A DNA stretch of 64,000 bases from Bacillus solitudinis (GCF_002797395.1 NZ_KZ454943.1:3880122-3944121); one strand, 5' to 3'. Positions 35,812 to 44,322 are shown, numbered from the stretch's first letter. The notes: generated by a model not told the origin, from the letters alone. A program made the numbers and translations.

Positions 35812-37083
35812 ATGGGTATTCTTCATGATTTATTAAAAGACATTCCAGTTCCAAAAATGGCAAAAGTAAAGCAATACTTTGATGATACCAAAATAGACGA
35901 TTTAGAGCGGGCATTAGATGAAAAGTTTCAAGTAGAATCGATCCGCTCAAAAGTAAAGCCAGGAATGGAAATTGCGATTGCTGTCGGCAGTCGAGGGATG
36001 GATCGTCTTGTGGAAGTTACAGCAAAAACGGTACAGTTTCTAAAGGATATGGGGGCTACACCATTTATTGTCCCAAGTATGGGAAGTCATGGGGGGGCAA
36101 CGGCGGAAGGACAACGTGAAGTGTTGGCTCACTTAGGTGTAACAGAAGAAAGCGTAAAAGCGGAAATTCGTTCTTCTATGGAAGTGATCAAACTAGGTGA
36201 ATTAGAAAACGGATTACCAGTCTATATAGACAAATATGCATCTCTTGCAGATGGAATCGTTGTAATTAATCGGATTAAGCCACACACAGCTTTTAGAGGG
36301 CCAGTTGAAAGCGGAATTATGAAAATGATTAGTATTGGGCTTGGTAAGCAAAAAGGTGCAGAAGCGACCCATCAATTAGGCTTTAAATATATGGCGGAGA
36401 ATGTTCCGGCCATGGCGCGAATGATGATGGAAAAAACACCGATTTTATTCGGAGTAGCGACACTTGAAAATGCCTTTGACCGAGTAGCGAGAGTCGAGGT
36501 TCTAGCGGCTGAAGAAATCGAAGAGAAAGAGCCGGACCTTCAAGCGTTAGCAAAACAGCTTCTACCTAAACTGTTTTTTGAGAAATTTGACGTGTTGGTG
36601 ATTGATGAGATTGGCAAGAACATTAGTGGAGATGGCATGGACCCGAATATTACCGGCCGTTACCCTACGCCATATGCCAAAGGTGGACCGGATGTGAATA
36701 AGATGGTGGTGCTTGATTTAACTTCGCAATCAGAAGGGAACGCAAACGGAGTCGGAACGGCTGATTTTACAACCCAGCGTCTCGTTGACCAGATGGATCG
36801 TGAAGTCACCTATGCCAATGGATTAACGTCAACGGTTTGTGCGCCAACGAAAATCGCCACAACCTTAGCCAATGATCAAGACGCGATAAAAGCAGCGATC
36901 AAAACATGTAATATTCTAGACTTTACAAAAGTAAAAATGGTGCGAATTAAAAATACGTTAGATATTGCCGAAATTGAAGTATCAGAAGCGTTACTCGACC
37001 ATGTCCACGCACACCCTGATATGGAACAACTAACGGTTGCATATGAACTTGATTTTAATGAACATGGGAATTTAAAAGCTTAG
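35812..37083 (+). CDS. LarA-family nickel-pincer-dependent epimerase/racemase, predicted mannonate/gluconate 2-epimerase
   Basis: The 423-residue protein is a DUF2088/LarA homologue. Seen: VGSRGMDRL, GSHGGAT (His93), RIKPHTAF (His158), GIMKMISIG (Lys171) and GAEATH (His187). In L. plantarum LarA, Lys184 carries the nickel-pincer nucleotide and His200 binds nickel; the 16-residue spacing is identical here. The family racemises or epimerises 2-hydroxyacids, and gluconate 2-epimerase activity is known for some members. The gene stands 30 bp after uxaC and before an SDR, with cofactor genes larE, larB, larC1 and larC2 in the same operon. D-mannonate/D-gluconate interconversion is therefore predicted. 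The substrate is inference; another sugar acid is possible. Confidence 0.85.
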   Translation: MGILHDLLKDIPVPKMAKVKQYFDDTKIDDLERALDEKFQVESIRSKVKPGMEIAIAVGSRGMDRLVEVTAKTVQFLKDMGATPFIVPSMGSHGGATAEGQREVLAHLGVTEESVKAEIRSSMEVIKLGELENGLPVYIDKYASLADGIVVINRIKPHTAFRGPVESGIMKMISIGLGKQKGAEATHQLGFKYMAENVPAMARMMMEKTPILFGVATLENAFDRVARVEVLAAEEIEEKEPDLQALAKQLLPKLFFEKFDVLVIDEIGKNISGDGMDPNITGRYPTPYAKGGPDVNKMVVLDLTSQSEGNANGVGTADFTTQRLVDQMDREVTYANGLTSTVCAPTKIATTLANDQDAIKAAIKTCNILDFTKVKMVRIKNTLDIAEIEVSEALLDHVHAHPDMEQLTVAYELDFNEHGNLKA

Positions 37084-37116
37084 AGATAAACTGGAGATTA
37101 ACGAGGAGGACTAACG

Positions 37117-37887
37117 ATGTCAGATTTATTTGACTTAAGTGGGAAAACAGCTGTAGCCATTGGGGGAAATAGTGTTTTAGGTTCATGTATTGCAAAAGGA
37201 CTGACAGACCACGGGGCACAGGTTGCCATTGTCGGTCGTAATCTTGAAAAGGCAAATCAAGTCGTTCAAGAAATCGAGGCAAAAGGTGGCGTAGCCAAAG
37301 CGTTCCAAGCGGATGTGAGTAATCGTGAGTCATTAGAAACTGTTGTCAAAGAAATTGAAGCATGGTCTGGTGGTTTTGACATTCTTTTAAATGCACCCGG
37401 AAAAAATAGTGCAACACCATTCTTCGAAATTGAAGAAGAAGAGTGGGATGATATTATGGATGTTAATTTAAAAGGTATGATGATTACGTGCCAAATCTTT
37501 GCGAAGAGAATGATTGAGCTTGGAAAACAAGGAAGCATTATTAATCTCTCTTCTGTGTCTTCAACAACACCACTTTCGAAAGTGTTTACGTATTCCGTAT
37601 CAAAAGCCGGCGTCAACAGCATGACTCAGTTTTTAGCGAGAGAATTTGCTCCACATGGCATTCGTGTCAATGCAATCATTCCTGGGTTCTTCCCAGCAGA
37701 ACAAAATCGTAAAATTTTAAGTGAAGAACGAGTGGCATCGATTATGAATCATACGCCGATGAATCGTTTCGGAAATCCGGAAGAATTACAAGGGGCGGCA
37801 GTATGGCTTTCATCTGAAAAAGCATCTAGCTTTGTTACAGGGACTCTGATTCGAGTAGATGGCGGCTTTGGAAGTATGACGATTTAA
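37117..37887 (+). CDS. SDR oxidoreductase, probable fructuronate/mannonate reductase (UxuB/YjmF-like)
   Basis: The 256-residue short-chain dehydrogenase has a cofactor-binding start GKTAVAIGGNSVLG, NAPG, the catalytic Ser in NLSSVSS and the Tyr-Lys pair in TYSVSKAG. PGFFPAEQNRKIL is characteristic of Bacillus SDR-type fructuronate reductases and related sugar-acid dehydrogenases. It would reduce D-fructuronate, made by UxaC, to D-mannonate. The GGNSVLG loop departs slightly from canonical TGGxxGIG. CGAGGAGG precedes the ATG. Confidence 0.85.
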   Translation: MSDLFDLSGKTAVAIGGNSVLGSCIAKGLTDHGAQVAIVGRNLEKANQVVQEIEAKGGVAKAFQADVSNRESLETVVKEIEAWSGGFDILLNAPGKNSATPFFEIEEEEWDDIMDVNLKGMMITCQIFAKRMIELGKQGSIINLSSVSSTTPLSKVFTYSVSKAGVNSMTQFLAREFAPHGIRVNAIIPGFFPAEQNRKILSEERVASIMNHTPMNRFGNPEELQGAAVWLSSEKASSFVTGTLIRVDGGFGSMTI

Positions 37888-37927
37888 TCATGGTGTATCG
37901 ATTTGATAGAGGAAGGAGAAGACAACA

Positions 37928-38725
37928 ATGAATGAAAAACTTCATCAATTAGTTTCAATTCTCCGAGAAATGAAATCAGTCGTCGTTGCTTTTTCTGGTG
38001 GAGTCGATAGTACGTTTTTATTAAAAGTAGCGGTCGACACACTAGGGCCGGAACAGGTCTTAGCCGTCACGGCCGATTCAGAAACATACCCTTCGACAGA
38101 GCTAAAAGAGGCGATCGAATTAGCGAAACAAATCGGGGCTAAACATGAGGTGATTGAAACATCAGAATTAGCCATTCCAGGTTATACAGAGAACGATAAG
38201 AATCGCTGCTATTTCTGTAAAAACAGTTTGTTCGAGCACTTGATTCCAGTCATGGAAAAGGGAGGATTCAAGAATATTGTCTATGGCGTGATTGCTGATG
38301 ATTTAAATGAATTTCGACCTGGAATGAAAGCGGCAAAAGAAAAGGGAATTCGAGGTCCACTTCAAGAGGCAAACCTATTTAAAGATGAAATAAGAGAACT
38401 ATCAAGAGAATTCGATTTGCCAACATGGAATAAGCCTTCTTTTGCTTGTCTTTCTTCAAGAATTGCTTACGGTGAAAAAATCACAATTGAGAAATTAACG
38501 AAAGTAGAGCAAGCCGAGGCGTATTTAAAATCACTTCATATCCGTCAAGTTCGCGTTCGGACACATGATGAAATGGCTCGCATTGAAGTTGAACCAAATG
38601 ATATGAGTGTTATACTTAACCATCATGAAGAGATCGTAAAAGAATTAACGAAATACGGCTATAAATATATTACGTTAGATTTAATTGGATATAAGAGCGG
38701 AAGTATGAATAAGGTTCTTTCTTAA
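37928..38725 (+). CDS. larE: ATP-dependent sacrificial sulfur transferase LarE
   Basis: LarE adenylates and then thiolates the pincer precursor in nickel-pincer nucleotide synthesis. The 265-residue PP-loop protein shows VVAFSGGVDSTFLLKVA, CYFCKN and KPSFACLSSRIAYGE. Cys174 corresponds to the Cys176 that donates its sulfur in L. plantarum LarE, so the sacrificial mechanism is expected. It sits inside the uronate operon, 40 bp after the SDR gene. Confidence 0.93.
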   Translation: MNEKLHQLVSILREMKSVVVAFSGGVDSTFLLKVAVDTLGPEQVLAVTADSETYPSTELKEAIELAKQIGAKHEVIETSELAIPGYTENDKNRCYFCKNSLFEHLIPVMEKGGFKNIVYGVIADDLNEFRPGMKAAKEKGIRGPLQEANLFKDEIRELSREFDLPTWNKPSFACLSSRIAYGEKITIEKLTKVEQAEAYLKSLHIRQVRVRTHDEMARIEVEPNDMSVILNHHEEIVKELTKYGYKYITLDLIGYKSGSMNKVLS

Positions 38726-38731
38726 TTAAAC

Positions 38732-38760
38732 AGACTTTGGAATTGCTCCAAAGTCTTTTC
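38732..38760 (+). terminator. Terminator/attenuator within the lar operon
   Basis: AGACTTTGGA and TCCAAAGTCT form a 10-bp stem with a five-base loop, followed by TTTTC. It may partly uncouple the kinase and larBC genes from the first four genes. Confidence 0.7.
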
Positions 38761-38795
38761 TGTGGAAAGAAACGAGATTGGGGGAAATCTAAGCA

Positions 38796-40268
38796 ATGTC
38801 AAAAGAATACGTGATTGGACTTGATCTTGGAACGACAAGTGTCAAAGCCGTTGTCTTTGATTTAAACGGGAACGTCGTTGCAGATTCAGAAGAAGCGATT
38901 ACATCGTACTATCCTGAACAAGGCTGGGTGGAGCAAGATGCAGTGGAAATTGAAAGAATAGCGGTGACTGTCGTTCGAGCAGCCATTGAGAAAGCGGCGA
39001 TCCCAAAAGAAAATCTGATAACGATCGGGTTTTCTTCGGCGATGCATTCTCTTCTTTGTGTGGATGAAGGGTATAGTCCTCTCTCTCGTGCGATGATTTG
39101 GGCTGACGGTCGAAGTAGTGGACAAGCGGACAGGTTGAATCAACAAGATGGCGCCAATATTTTTCAAAAAACAGGGGTTCCGATTCACCCGATGGCCCCG
39201 TTATCGAAATTATTATGGATGAAAGAAGTAGGATACGAGCCTTATCAAAAGGCACGCTATTTTATCTCAATTAAAGAATACCTCCTCGTAAAGTGGTTTG
39301 ACCAACGTGTCGTCGATTATTCGATGGCGGCAGCGACAGGTCTATTTAATGCGACGACCTTAGATTGGGATGATGAATTACTCGAGATGACCGGTGTGAA
39401 AAAGGAACAGCTATCAGACGTTGTGCCGCCTACGAAGGTGTTAACAGGGGTAAAGAAAGACATTGCCGAAAAGATGGGGATTGCGGACGATCTACCATTT
39501 GTGATGGGCGCAGCAGATGGTCAATTAGCGAATCTAGGAATTGGTGCGATTTCTCCGGGTGAAGTTGCGATTACAGCAGGAACAAGTGGTGCGATTAGGC
39601 AATTTGCAAAGGGCTTTCATGTATCAGACCAACGAGAAACGTTCTGTTACGCATTTACAGACGAATACTCCATCATTGGAGGTCCAACAAATAATGGTGG
39701 AATTGCATTACAATGGTTAAAGGAACTTCTCAATTATGAAGGCAGTTTCACGGAGTTTACAAAAGAAGCTGAGAAAACGACGCTAGGTGCAGAGGGGCTT
39801 ATTTTCCTACCGTATATTAACGGGGAACGAGCACCGTTATGGAATCAGCACGCAAAAGGGAATTTCTTCGGGATGACGGTGACTCATAAAAAAGAACATT
39901 TCGTTCGCGCCGTTTTAGAAGGGATTACGTTTAATCTTTTTCAAATTGGTAAGAGCTTAGAACGTCTAGCAGGTGTGCCTGAGAAGATTTATGTCAATGG
40001 CGGATTAGCTCAGTCGACATTATGGTTACAAATGCTAGCAGATGTATTCGGGAAGAACGTCTATGTTTCGGAAAGTCATCATAGTGCGGCATGGGGCGCT
40101 GCCTGGACAGGGTTGGTCGCGCTTGGAAACGTCTCGTCTTTTGAACAAATTAAAGAACATATTCCGATGAATGCGCCCATTTTACCAAACGAGACCAACC
40201 ATAAAGCATATGCTAAGATTTATCAAAAATATGAGCTGTTAGCAAAAGACATTGCAAAGCATTTTTAA
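38796..40268 (+). CDS. gntK: FGGY-family sugar kinase, probable gluconokinase
   Basis: The 490-residue protein has the FGGY start IGLDLGTTSVKAVVFD, GFSSAMHSL, the substrate-specific IHPMAPLSKLLWM, AADGQLANLGIG and a C-terminal NGGLAQSTLWLQM. HPM-PL-K-W is a hallmark of FGGY gluconokinases (GntK, B. subtilis type) rather than xylulokinases. It would phosphorylate D-gluconate to 6-phosphogluconate, the last step of the route proposed for this operon. Substrate is inferred from motif and context. Confidence 0.85.
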   Translation: MSKEYVIGLDLGTTSVKAVVFDLNGNVVADSEEAITSYYPEQGWVEQDAVEIERIAVTVVRAAIEKAAIPKENLITIGFSSAMHSLLCVDEGYSPLSRAMIWADGRSSGQADRLNQQDGANIFQKTGVPIHPMAPLSKLLWMKEVGYEPYQKARYFISIKEYLLVKWFDQRVVDYSMAAATGLFNATTLDWDDELLEMTGVKKEQLSDVVPPTKVLTGVKKDIAEKMGIADDLPFVMGAADGQLANLGIGAISPGEVAITAGTSGAIRQFAKGFHVSDQRETFCYAFTDEYSIIGGPTNNGGIALQWLKELLNYEGSFTEFTKEAEKTTLGAEGLIFLPYINGERAPLWNQHAKGNFFGMTVTHKKEHFVRAVLEGITFNLFQIGKSLERLAGVPEKIYVNGGLAQSTLWLQMLADVFGKNVYVSESHHSAAWGAAWTGLVALGNVSSFEQIKEHIPMNAPILPNETNHKAYAKIYQKYELLAKDIAKHF

Positions 40269-40299
40269 TAGGAACTTTAACTAAGGTGAGTGACAATTT

Positions 40300-41055
40300 A
40301 TGCTCGAAGACATTCTAAAGCAAGTACAAACAGGAACGTTAACGATTGAGGATGCGAAGAAACAGCTTGCAACCTTTGAGAATTTAGGCTTTGCCAAGGT
40401 GGACCACCATCGAGAAAAACGACAAGGATTTCCCGAAGTTGTCTATGGTGAAGGAAAAACAAAAGAACAGATTCTCGCGATTGTCCAAGCGATCCGTGCA
40501 AATGGAAATTCCATACTCGTGACACGGATTTCAGAAGACAAAGCTTCACATATCTTAAAAGAGTTTCCGGAATTCACTTATCATGAAATCGCTCAAATTC
40601 TCTTTTGGAGAAAGGAACAGTCCACCGTGCCTAAGGAAGGGTATATCGCGATTGTTTGCGCAGGTACATCCGACTTAAAGGTCGCCGAAGAAGCGGCGAT
40701 TACGGCTGAAGCGTTAGGAAGCAATGTGCGCCGGTTTTATGATGTAGGCGTCGCAGGAATTCATCGGTTATTTAATCATATTGAAGAAATCCAACAAGCC
40801 ACGGTTTCCGTTGTCGTCGCAGGAATGGAAGGCGCTCTGCCAAGTGTCGTAGGCGGTCTTGTGAGCCACCCGATTTTGGCCGTCCCGACAAGTGTCGGTT
40901 ATGGGGCCAATTTCAACGGTTTGTCGGCATTATTAACGATGCTAAACTCGTGTGCATCAGGCATTAGTGTCGTCAATATTGATAACGGCTTTGGTGCAGC
41001 CTACAACGCGGTACTCATTCATCAATTAGCTCAAAAAGGAGAAGGACAACAATGA
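40300..41055 (+). CDS. larB: Nickel-pincer cofactor biosynthesis protein LarB
   Basis: LarB carboxylates nicotinic acid adenine dinucleotide and releases AMP, the first step to the pincer cofactor. The 251-residue protein has the N-terminal LarB region (LGFAKVDHHREKRQGFPEVV) and the PurE-like C-terminal domain (CAGTSDLKVAEEA, VAGMEGALPSVVGGLV, and LNSCASGI with the probable catalytic Cys). Its stop overlaps the larC1 start by four bases. Confidence 0.93.
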   Translation: MLEDILKQVQTGTLTIEDAKKQLATFENLGFAKVDHHREKRQGFPEVVYGEGKTKEQILAIVQAIRANGNSILVTRISEDKASHILKEFPEFTYHEIAQILFWRKEQSTVPKEGYIAIVCAGTSDLKVAEEAAITAEALGSNVRRFYDVGVAGIHRLFNHIEEIQQATVSVVVAGMEGALPSVVGGLVSHPILAVPTSVGYGANFNGLSALLTMLNSCASGISVVNIDNGFGAAYNAVLIHQLAQKGEGQQ

Positions 41056-41891
41056 AAACCTTATATTTTGATTGCTTTTCTGGAATCAGCGGAGATATGG
41101 TCATTGGTGCGCTCCTTGATGTGGTCGGAGACCCTGTCCTTCTCAAACAAGAACTAAAGAAGCTTTCGATTGAAGAAGAATATGAAATTAAATGGGGCAG
41201 CGTCGTTAAAAATGGGATCACAAGTACTAAGTTTGATGTCATATTAAAAGGAGATGCTGGTGAGACCCATCATCACGATCATGGGCATCACCATGGGGAG
41301 GACCACCATCATCATGAACATGATCATCACCATCATGGACATGACCACCATCACAATCACGACGACCATACGCATGACCATCATCACAGAGCGTATCAAG
41401 ATATTGTCGAGATGATCGAGTCTTCTGAACTATCAAGTAAAGTAAAGAATATGTCCCTGAGCATCTTTAAAAAAATCGGCGAGGCAGAAGGTCATATACA
41501 CGGCTTGCCTCTAGAGAAGGTTCATTTTCACGAAGTTGGCGCCGTTGATTCGATTATCGATATCGTCGGAACCTCAATTTTAATCGAGCAGTTAGGCATC
41601 GAGAAAATAAAATCTTCTGCAATCCCAGTCGGATCAGGGAGAATTCGAATTGACCACGGGGTTTACCCCGTCCCGGCCCCTGCCACCTTAGAAATATTAA
41701 AAGGTGTTCCGATCGAGCAAAGCGATGTCAGATTTGAACTGACAACTCCAACAGGTGCCGCGATTGTGGCCGTCTTAGCAGAAGAGTTTTCGACCTTTCC
41801 CTCAATGGAAGTAAATGCAATAGGGTATGGCGCAGGAACGAAAACGTTTAAAGACCGACCAAATGTACTTCGAGTTGTAATCGGAATATAG
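41052..41891 (+). CDS. larC1: Nickel insertion protein LarC, N-terminal part (LarC1)
   Basis: LarC inserts nickel into the pincer nucleotide in a CTP-dependent reaction. The 279-residue protein starts with the family motif YFDCFSGISGDMVIGALLD, has an extreme His/Asp-rich stretch (about residues 73-115, over 20 His) likely to hold nickel, and then VHFHEVGAVDSIIDIVG and TTPTGAAIVAVLA. It ends at TAG 41889. Translation is coupled to larB. Confidence 0.93.
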   Translation: MKTLYFDCFSGISGDMVIGALLDVVGDPVLLKQELKKLSIEEEYEIKWGSVVKNGITSTKFDVILKGDAGETHHHDHGHHHGEDHHHHEHDHHHHGHDHHHNHDDHTHDHHHRAYQDIVEMIESSELSSKVKNMSLSIFKKIGEAEGHIHGLPLEKVHFHEVGAVDSIIDIVGTSILIEQLGIEKIKSSAIPVGSGRIRIDHGVYPVPAPATLEILKGVPIEQSDVRFELTTPTGAAIVAVLAEEFSTFPSMEVNAIGYGAGTKTFKDRPNVLRVVIGI

Positions 41892-41919
41892 TTAATTTGG
41901 AACTGAGAGGAGCAATAGT

Positions 41920-42384
41920 ATGGTTTCTCATCCTCCAAACGAGGAACATATCGACGACCAGATGTTAAAAGTGGAAGTGAATCTTGATGATATCTCTGGG
42001 GAATGGCTTGGGTATGTCATGGATCAGCTCTTTGAATGTGGAGCGAATGATGTCTTTTATACACCGATTTATATGAAAAAAAATAGGCCGGGTGTCTTAG
42101 TTCAGCTGTTATGTAACCGAGATAAACTCGAAGCCATTCGCGACATCCTACTTAAAGAAACAACAACACTTGGGATCAGATACTACCCGATTACGGTGTT
42201 TCGAGCGGAAAGATCGGTTCGAAGTGTTGAAACAAAATGGGGCCCTATCACTGTTAAGGAAGGGTTTTATAACGGACAAGTTGTTCAAAGAGCACCAGAG
42301 TTTGAGGAGTGTAAACAGATTGCGAAAACCCATAATGTTCCTTTGAAGAACGTATACGAACAGGTATGGAGACAATTGGAGTAG
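41920..42384 (+). CDS. larC2: Nickel insertion protein LarC, C-terminal part (LarC2), separate ORF
   Basis: The 154-residue product carries the C-terminal half of LarC (VEVNLDDISGEWLGYVMD, GANDVFYTPIYMKKNRPG, VETKWGPITVKEG). In L. plantarum, LarC is made by programmed frameshifting between larC1 and larC2. Here larC2 has its own GAGAGGAG seven bases before the ATG, and its frame is closed by TAA at 41893 upstream, after larC1 has ended at 41891. The two halves are therefore translated separately. Confidence 0.92.
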   Translation: MVSHPPNEEHIDDQMLKVEVNLDDISGEWLGYVMDQLFECGANDVFYTPIYMKKNRPGVLVQLLCNRDKLEAIRDILLKETTTLGIRYYPITVFRAERSVRSVETKWGPITVKEGFYNGQVVQRAPEFEECKQIAKTHNVPLKNVYEQVWRQLE

Positions 42385-42400
42385 GAGATCAGGAAGAAGC

Positions 42401-42426
42401 AAGGGGATGTTCCCCTTGGCTTTTTT
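42401..42426 (+). terminator. Terminator of the uxaC-lar operon
   Basis: AAGGGGA-TGT-TCCCCTT is followed by GGCTTTTTT, 16 bp after larC2. Confidence 0.85.
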
Positions 42427-42928
42427 ACTTTCAAAAACGAAGGGAGCGGAAGAACCATCCCAGTGATTCCTCCTTTGATGTTATACATTCGGATGAGGCC
42501 TTCTCAACGATTTCCTCTGACTATTGCCAATTTCTTTGCTAATCAAATGATCCAAATCCAAGGTGGAAAGTCCCTTTTTACAAATATTATCTATCTGATT
42601 AAAAAGAGTCACCAAAACGTAGACGCTACGCGAATCTCTTTATCATCCTGACTCATCGAATAAATGAGTTCCACTCTATTTTTTGCTCGTAGTGTTTTCA
42701 ATGAGGTGTAGGTTATTAGGATAAGACCACTGAAAAGTGAAATCTCCTTTTCAGTGGTCTTTTTGTAATATGGAGATCCATTGCGCTTCAGAGGGCTAGT
42801 TTACTCAGTGGACTCGTTTTTACATAGCGTGTTTAAATAAAAGGAAAAAAGATGTATTGGTCGAAAGAGTAAGAGTAAATAAACGTAATTATAAAGTATA
42901 AGCGCTTGTTTTAAAGGAGGAATAAGGT
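42427..42928. other. Intergenic region with an orphan terminator and cre-like site
   Basis: A short ORF at 42463-42651 has no ribosome site or recognisable product. The hairpin at 42723-42765 has no intact gene before it, which suggests a lost gene. AAGCGCTT at 42901 lies near the next start; the full cre match around it is poor (10 of 14). Confidence 0.45.
42723..42765 (+). terminator. Orphan Rho-independent terminator
   Basis: AAGACCACTGAAAAG and CTTTTCAGTGGTCTT form a perfect 15-bp stem with TTTT after it. Confidence 0.8.
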
Positions 42929-44086
42929 TTGGAATCTTTACAAAAACTTCAGCCATTATTAAGAAGCTTTGTTGAAAAAGGTCCTGCAGGTAACTCGTTG
43001 ATGGTGATGCATCAAGGTAGGACTGTATTTGAGGATTATGTAGGGTATGCAGATAAGGAATCTCAAATTCCGGTAAAGGAAGATACGATTTTCAGAATCT
43101 TCTCTATGACCAAGGTTGTGACATGTACGGCGGCACTGATGCTGTATGAACGTGGGTTATTTTTGCTCAATGATCCACTTGAGGAGTATTTACCAGAATT
43201 CACAAATCCTCAGGTTTATCGAAGTGAACAAGGTGAAACCGTTGTCTCGCCGGCATTACGATCAATAACTGTGAAAGACCTGTTTACGATGACATCGGGT
43301 TTAACGTATCCTGGAGATAGAAATCCAACAGAACGACAGATTGCAAAGGCACTAGGCGAGTTGAACAAGACGCAACGTGAAAATTCGACGTCGCGGGATT
43401 TATCAAAACTGCTTGCGTCCATCCCGTTAGCATTCGATCCTGGGACCCAGTGGCGCTATGGTTTTAGTCATGATGTACTTGGCGCATTGATTGAAGTGGT
43501 GTCGGGCAAAAGGTTTGGTGAATTTTTAGACGAGGAAATTTTTAAGCCACTTGGAATGAGAGATACGTTTTTCAATCTCCCAGAAGATAAAAAACATCGC
43601 CTTGCATCCATTTATAACCGTGAAGCGGACGGAACGTTAATCAAAAATGAAACGACGGATGAGCAATTTCATCCGAACGCGATGTTTGAATCTGGGGGAG
43701 CGGGGTTGTTATCAACGTTAGGGGATTACGGTCGATTTGCCTATATGCTAGCAAATGGGGGAGAGTTCAACGGTACCCGGATTATCGGCTCAAAAACGAT
43801 CCAATTAATGGCCACAAACCATCTAACAGCAGAACAAAAACGACACTATAATTGGGATTATCTAAAGGGCTATGGTTATGGCTTAGGGGTGAGAACGATG
43901 ATTGACCCAGCAGAAGGAGGCATTAACGGTTCAATAGGCGAATTTGGGTGGTCAGGCTTAGCCGGAACATGGGTGCTGATTGATCCTAAAGAAAAACTAT
44001 CGGCTGTCTATATGCAGCAAATGTTACCGAACTTTGAAGCCATTCACCAGCCAAGGTTACGGGCTGTGATTTACGGTGCGCTTTAG
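42929..44086 (+). CDS. Class C beta-lactamase-fold serine hydrolase/esterase
   Basis: The 385-residue protein has the SxxK motif FSMTK (nucleophile Ser), the YxS/N-type element YGFSHD and a late GWSGLAGT (HxG/KTG equivalent), as in EstB-like esterases and penicillin-binding-protein-related hydrolases. No signal peptide is visible, so it is probably a cytoplasmic esterase rather than an antibiotic-resistance enzyme. TTG 42929 follows AAAGGAGG by eight bases. It is flanked by terminators on both sides. Confidence 0.85.
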   Translation: MESLQKLQPLLRSFVEKGPAGNSLMVMHQGRTVFEDYVGYADKESQIPVKEDTIFRIFSMTKVVTCTAALMLYERGLFLLNDPLEEYLPEFTNPQVYRSEQGETVVSPALRSITVKDLFTMTSGLTYPGDRNPTERQIAKALGELNKTQRENSTSRDLSKLLASIPLAFDPGTQWRYGFSHDVLGALIEVVSGKRFGEFLDEEIFKPLGMRDTFFNLPEDKKHRLASIYNREADGTLIKNETTDEQFHPNAMFESGGAGLLSTLGDYGRFAYMLANGGEFNGTRIIGSKTIQLMATNHLTAEQKRHYNWDYLKGYGYGLGVRTMIDPAEGGINGSIGEFGWSGLAGTWVLIDPKEKLSAVYMQQMLPNFEAIHQPRLRAVIYGAL

Positions 44087-44120
44087 ACGTATCTATATCC
44101 TAAGTGATTCTTTAAAGACG

Positions 44121-44146
44121 GCCTGAGTTCGATAGGGGACTCAGGC
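44121..44146 (+). terminator. Terminator after the serine hydrolase gene
   Basis: GCCTGAGT/ACTCAGGC with a ten-base loop lies 34 bp after the stop; the tail is only partly T-rich. Confidence 0.55.
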
Positions 44147-44272
44147 TGTTGACATTTCTTTTGAAACCCTTCTGCTTATAAAAATTATAGTAGTTTAATC
44201 TAATTATCTTTGGTTTTCGTTAAAAATAAGAAAAATAATCCTAGCCAAGAGACAAGATATATACTATAATGC

Positions 44273-44293
44273 AAAACGTAATTATTACGATTT
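44273..44293. promoter_or_regulatory. Zur box 1
   Basis: This 21-base inverted repeat (AAAACGTAAT, one central base, ATTACGATTT) differs at one position from the Bacillus Zur consensus half-site AAATCGTAAT. It follows a -10-like TATAAT (44265-44270), where a bound repressor would block transcription. Confidence 0.8.
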
Positions 44294-44322
44294 GTGGTAA
44301 TGTATTTGAAGGAGGATTATTG

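Noticed and set aside
38796..40268. FGGY kinase as xylulokinase
   Set aside because: The substrate-region motif IHPMAPLSKLLWM and the sugar-acid operon fit gluconokinase better; no xylose isomerase is present.
41880..41925. Programmed frameshift joining larC1 and larC2, as in L. plantarum
   Set aside because: The larC2 frame has TAA at 41893, beyond the larC1 stop and before the larC2 ATG, so a ribosome cannot pass from one frame into the other.
42463..42651. 62-codon ORF after the lar operon
   Set aside because: No start signals and no family resemblance on either strand; it might be a scrap of a lost gene, but I cannot support it.
42929..44086. Class C beta-lactamase as an antibiotic-resistance gene
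   Set aside because: No signal peptide is visible and the YxN element is altered, which fits an EstB-like esterase.
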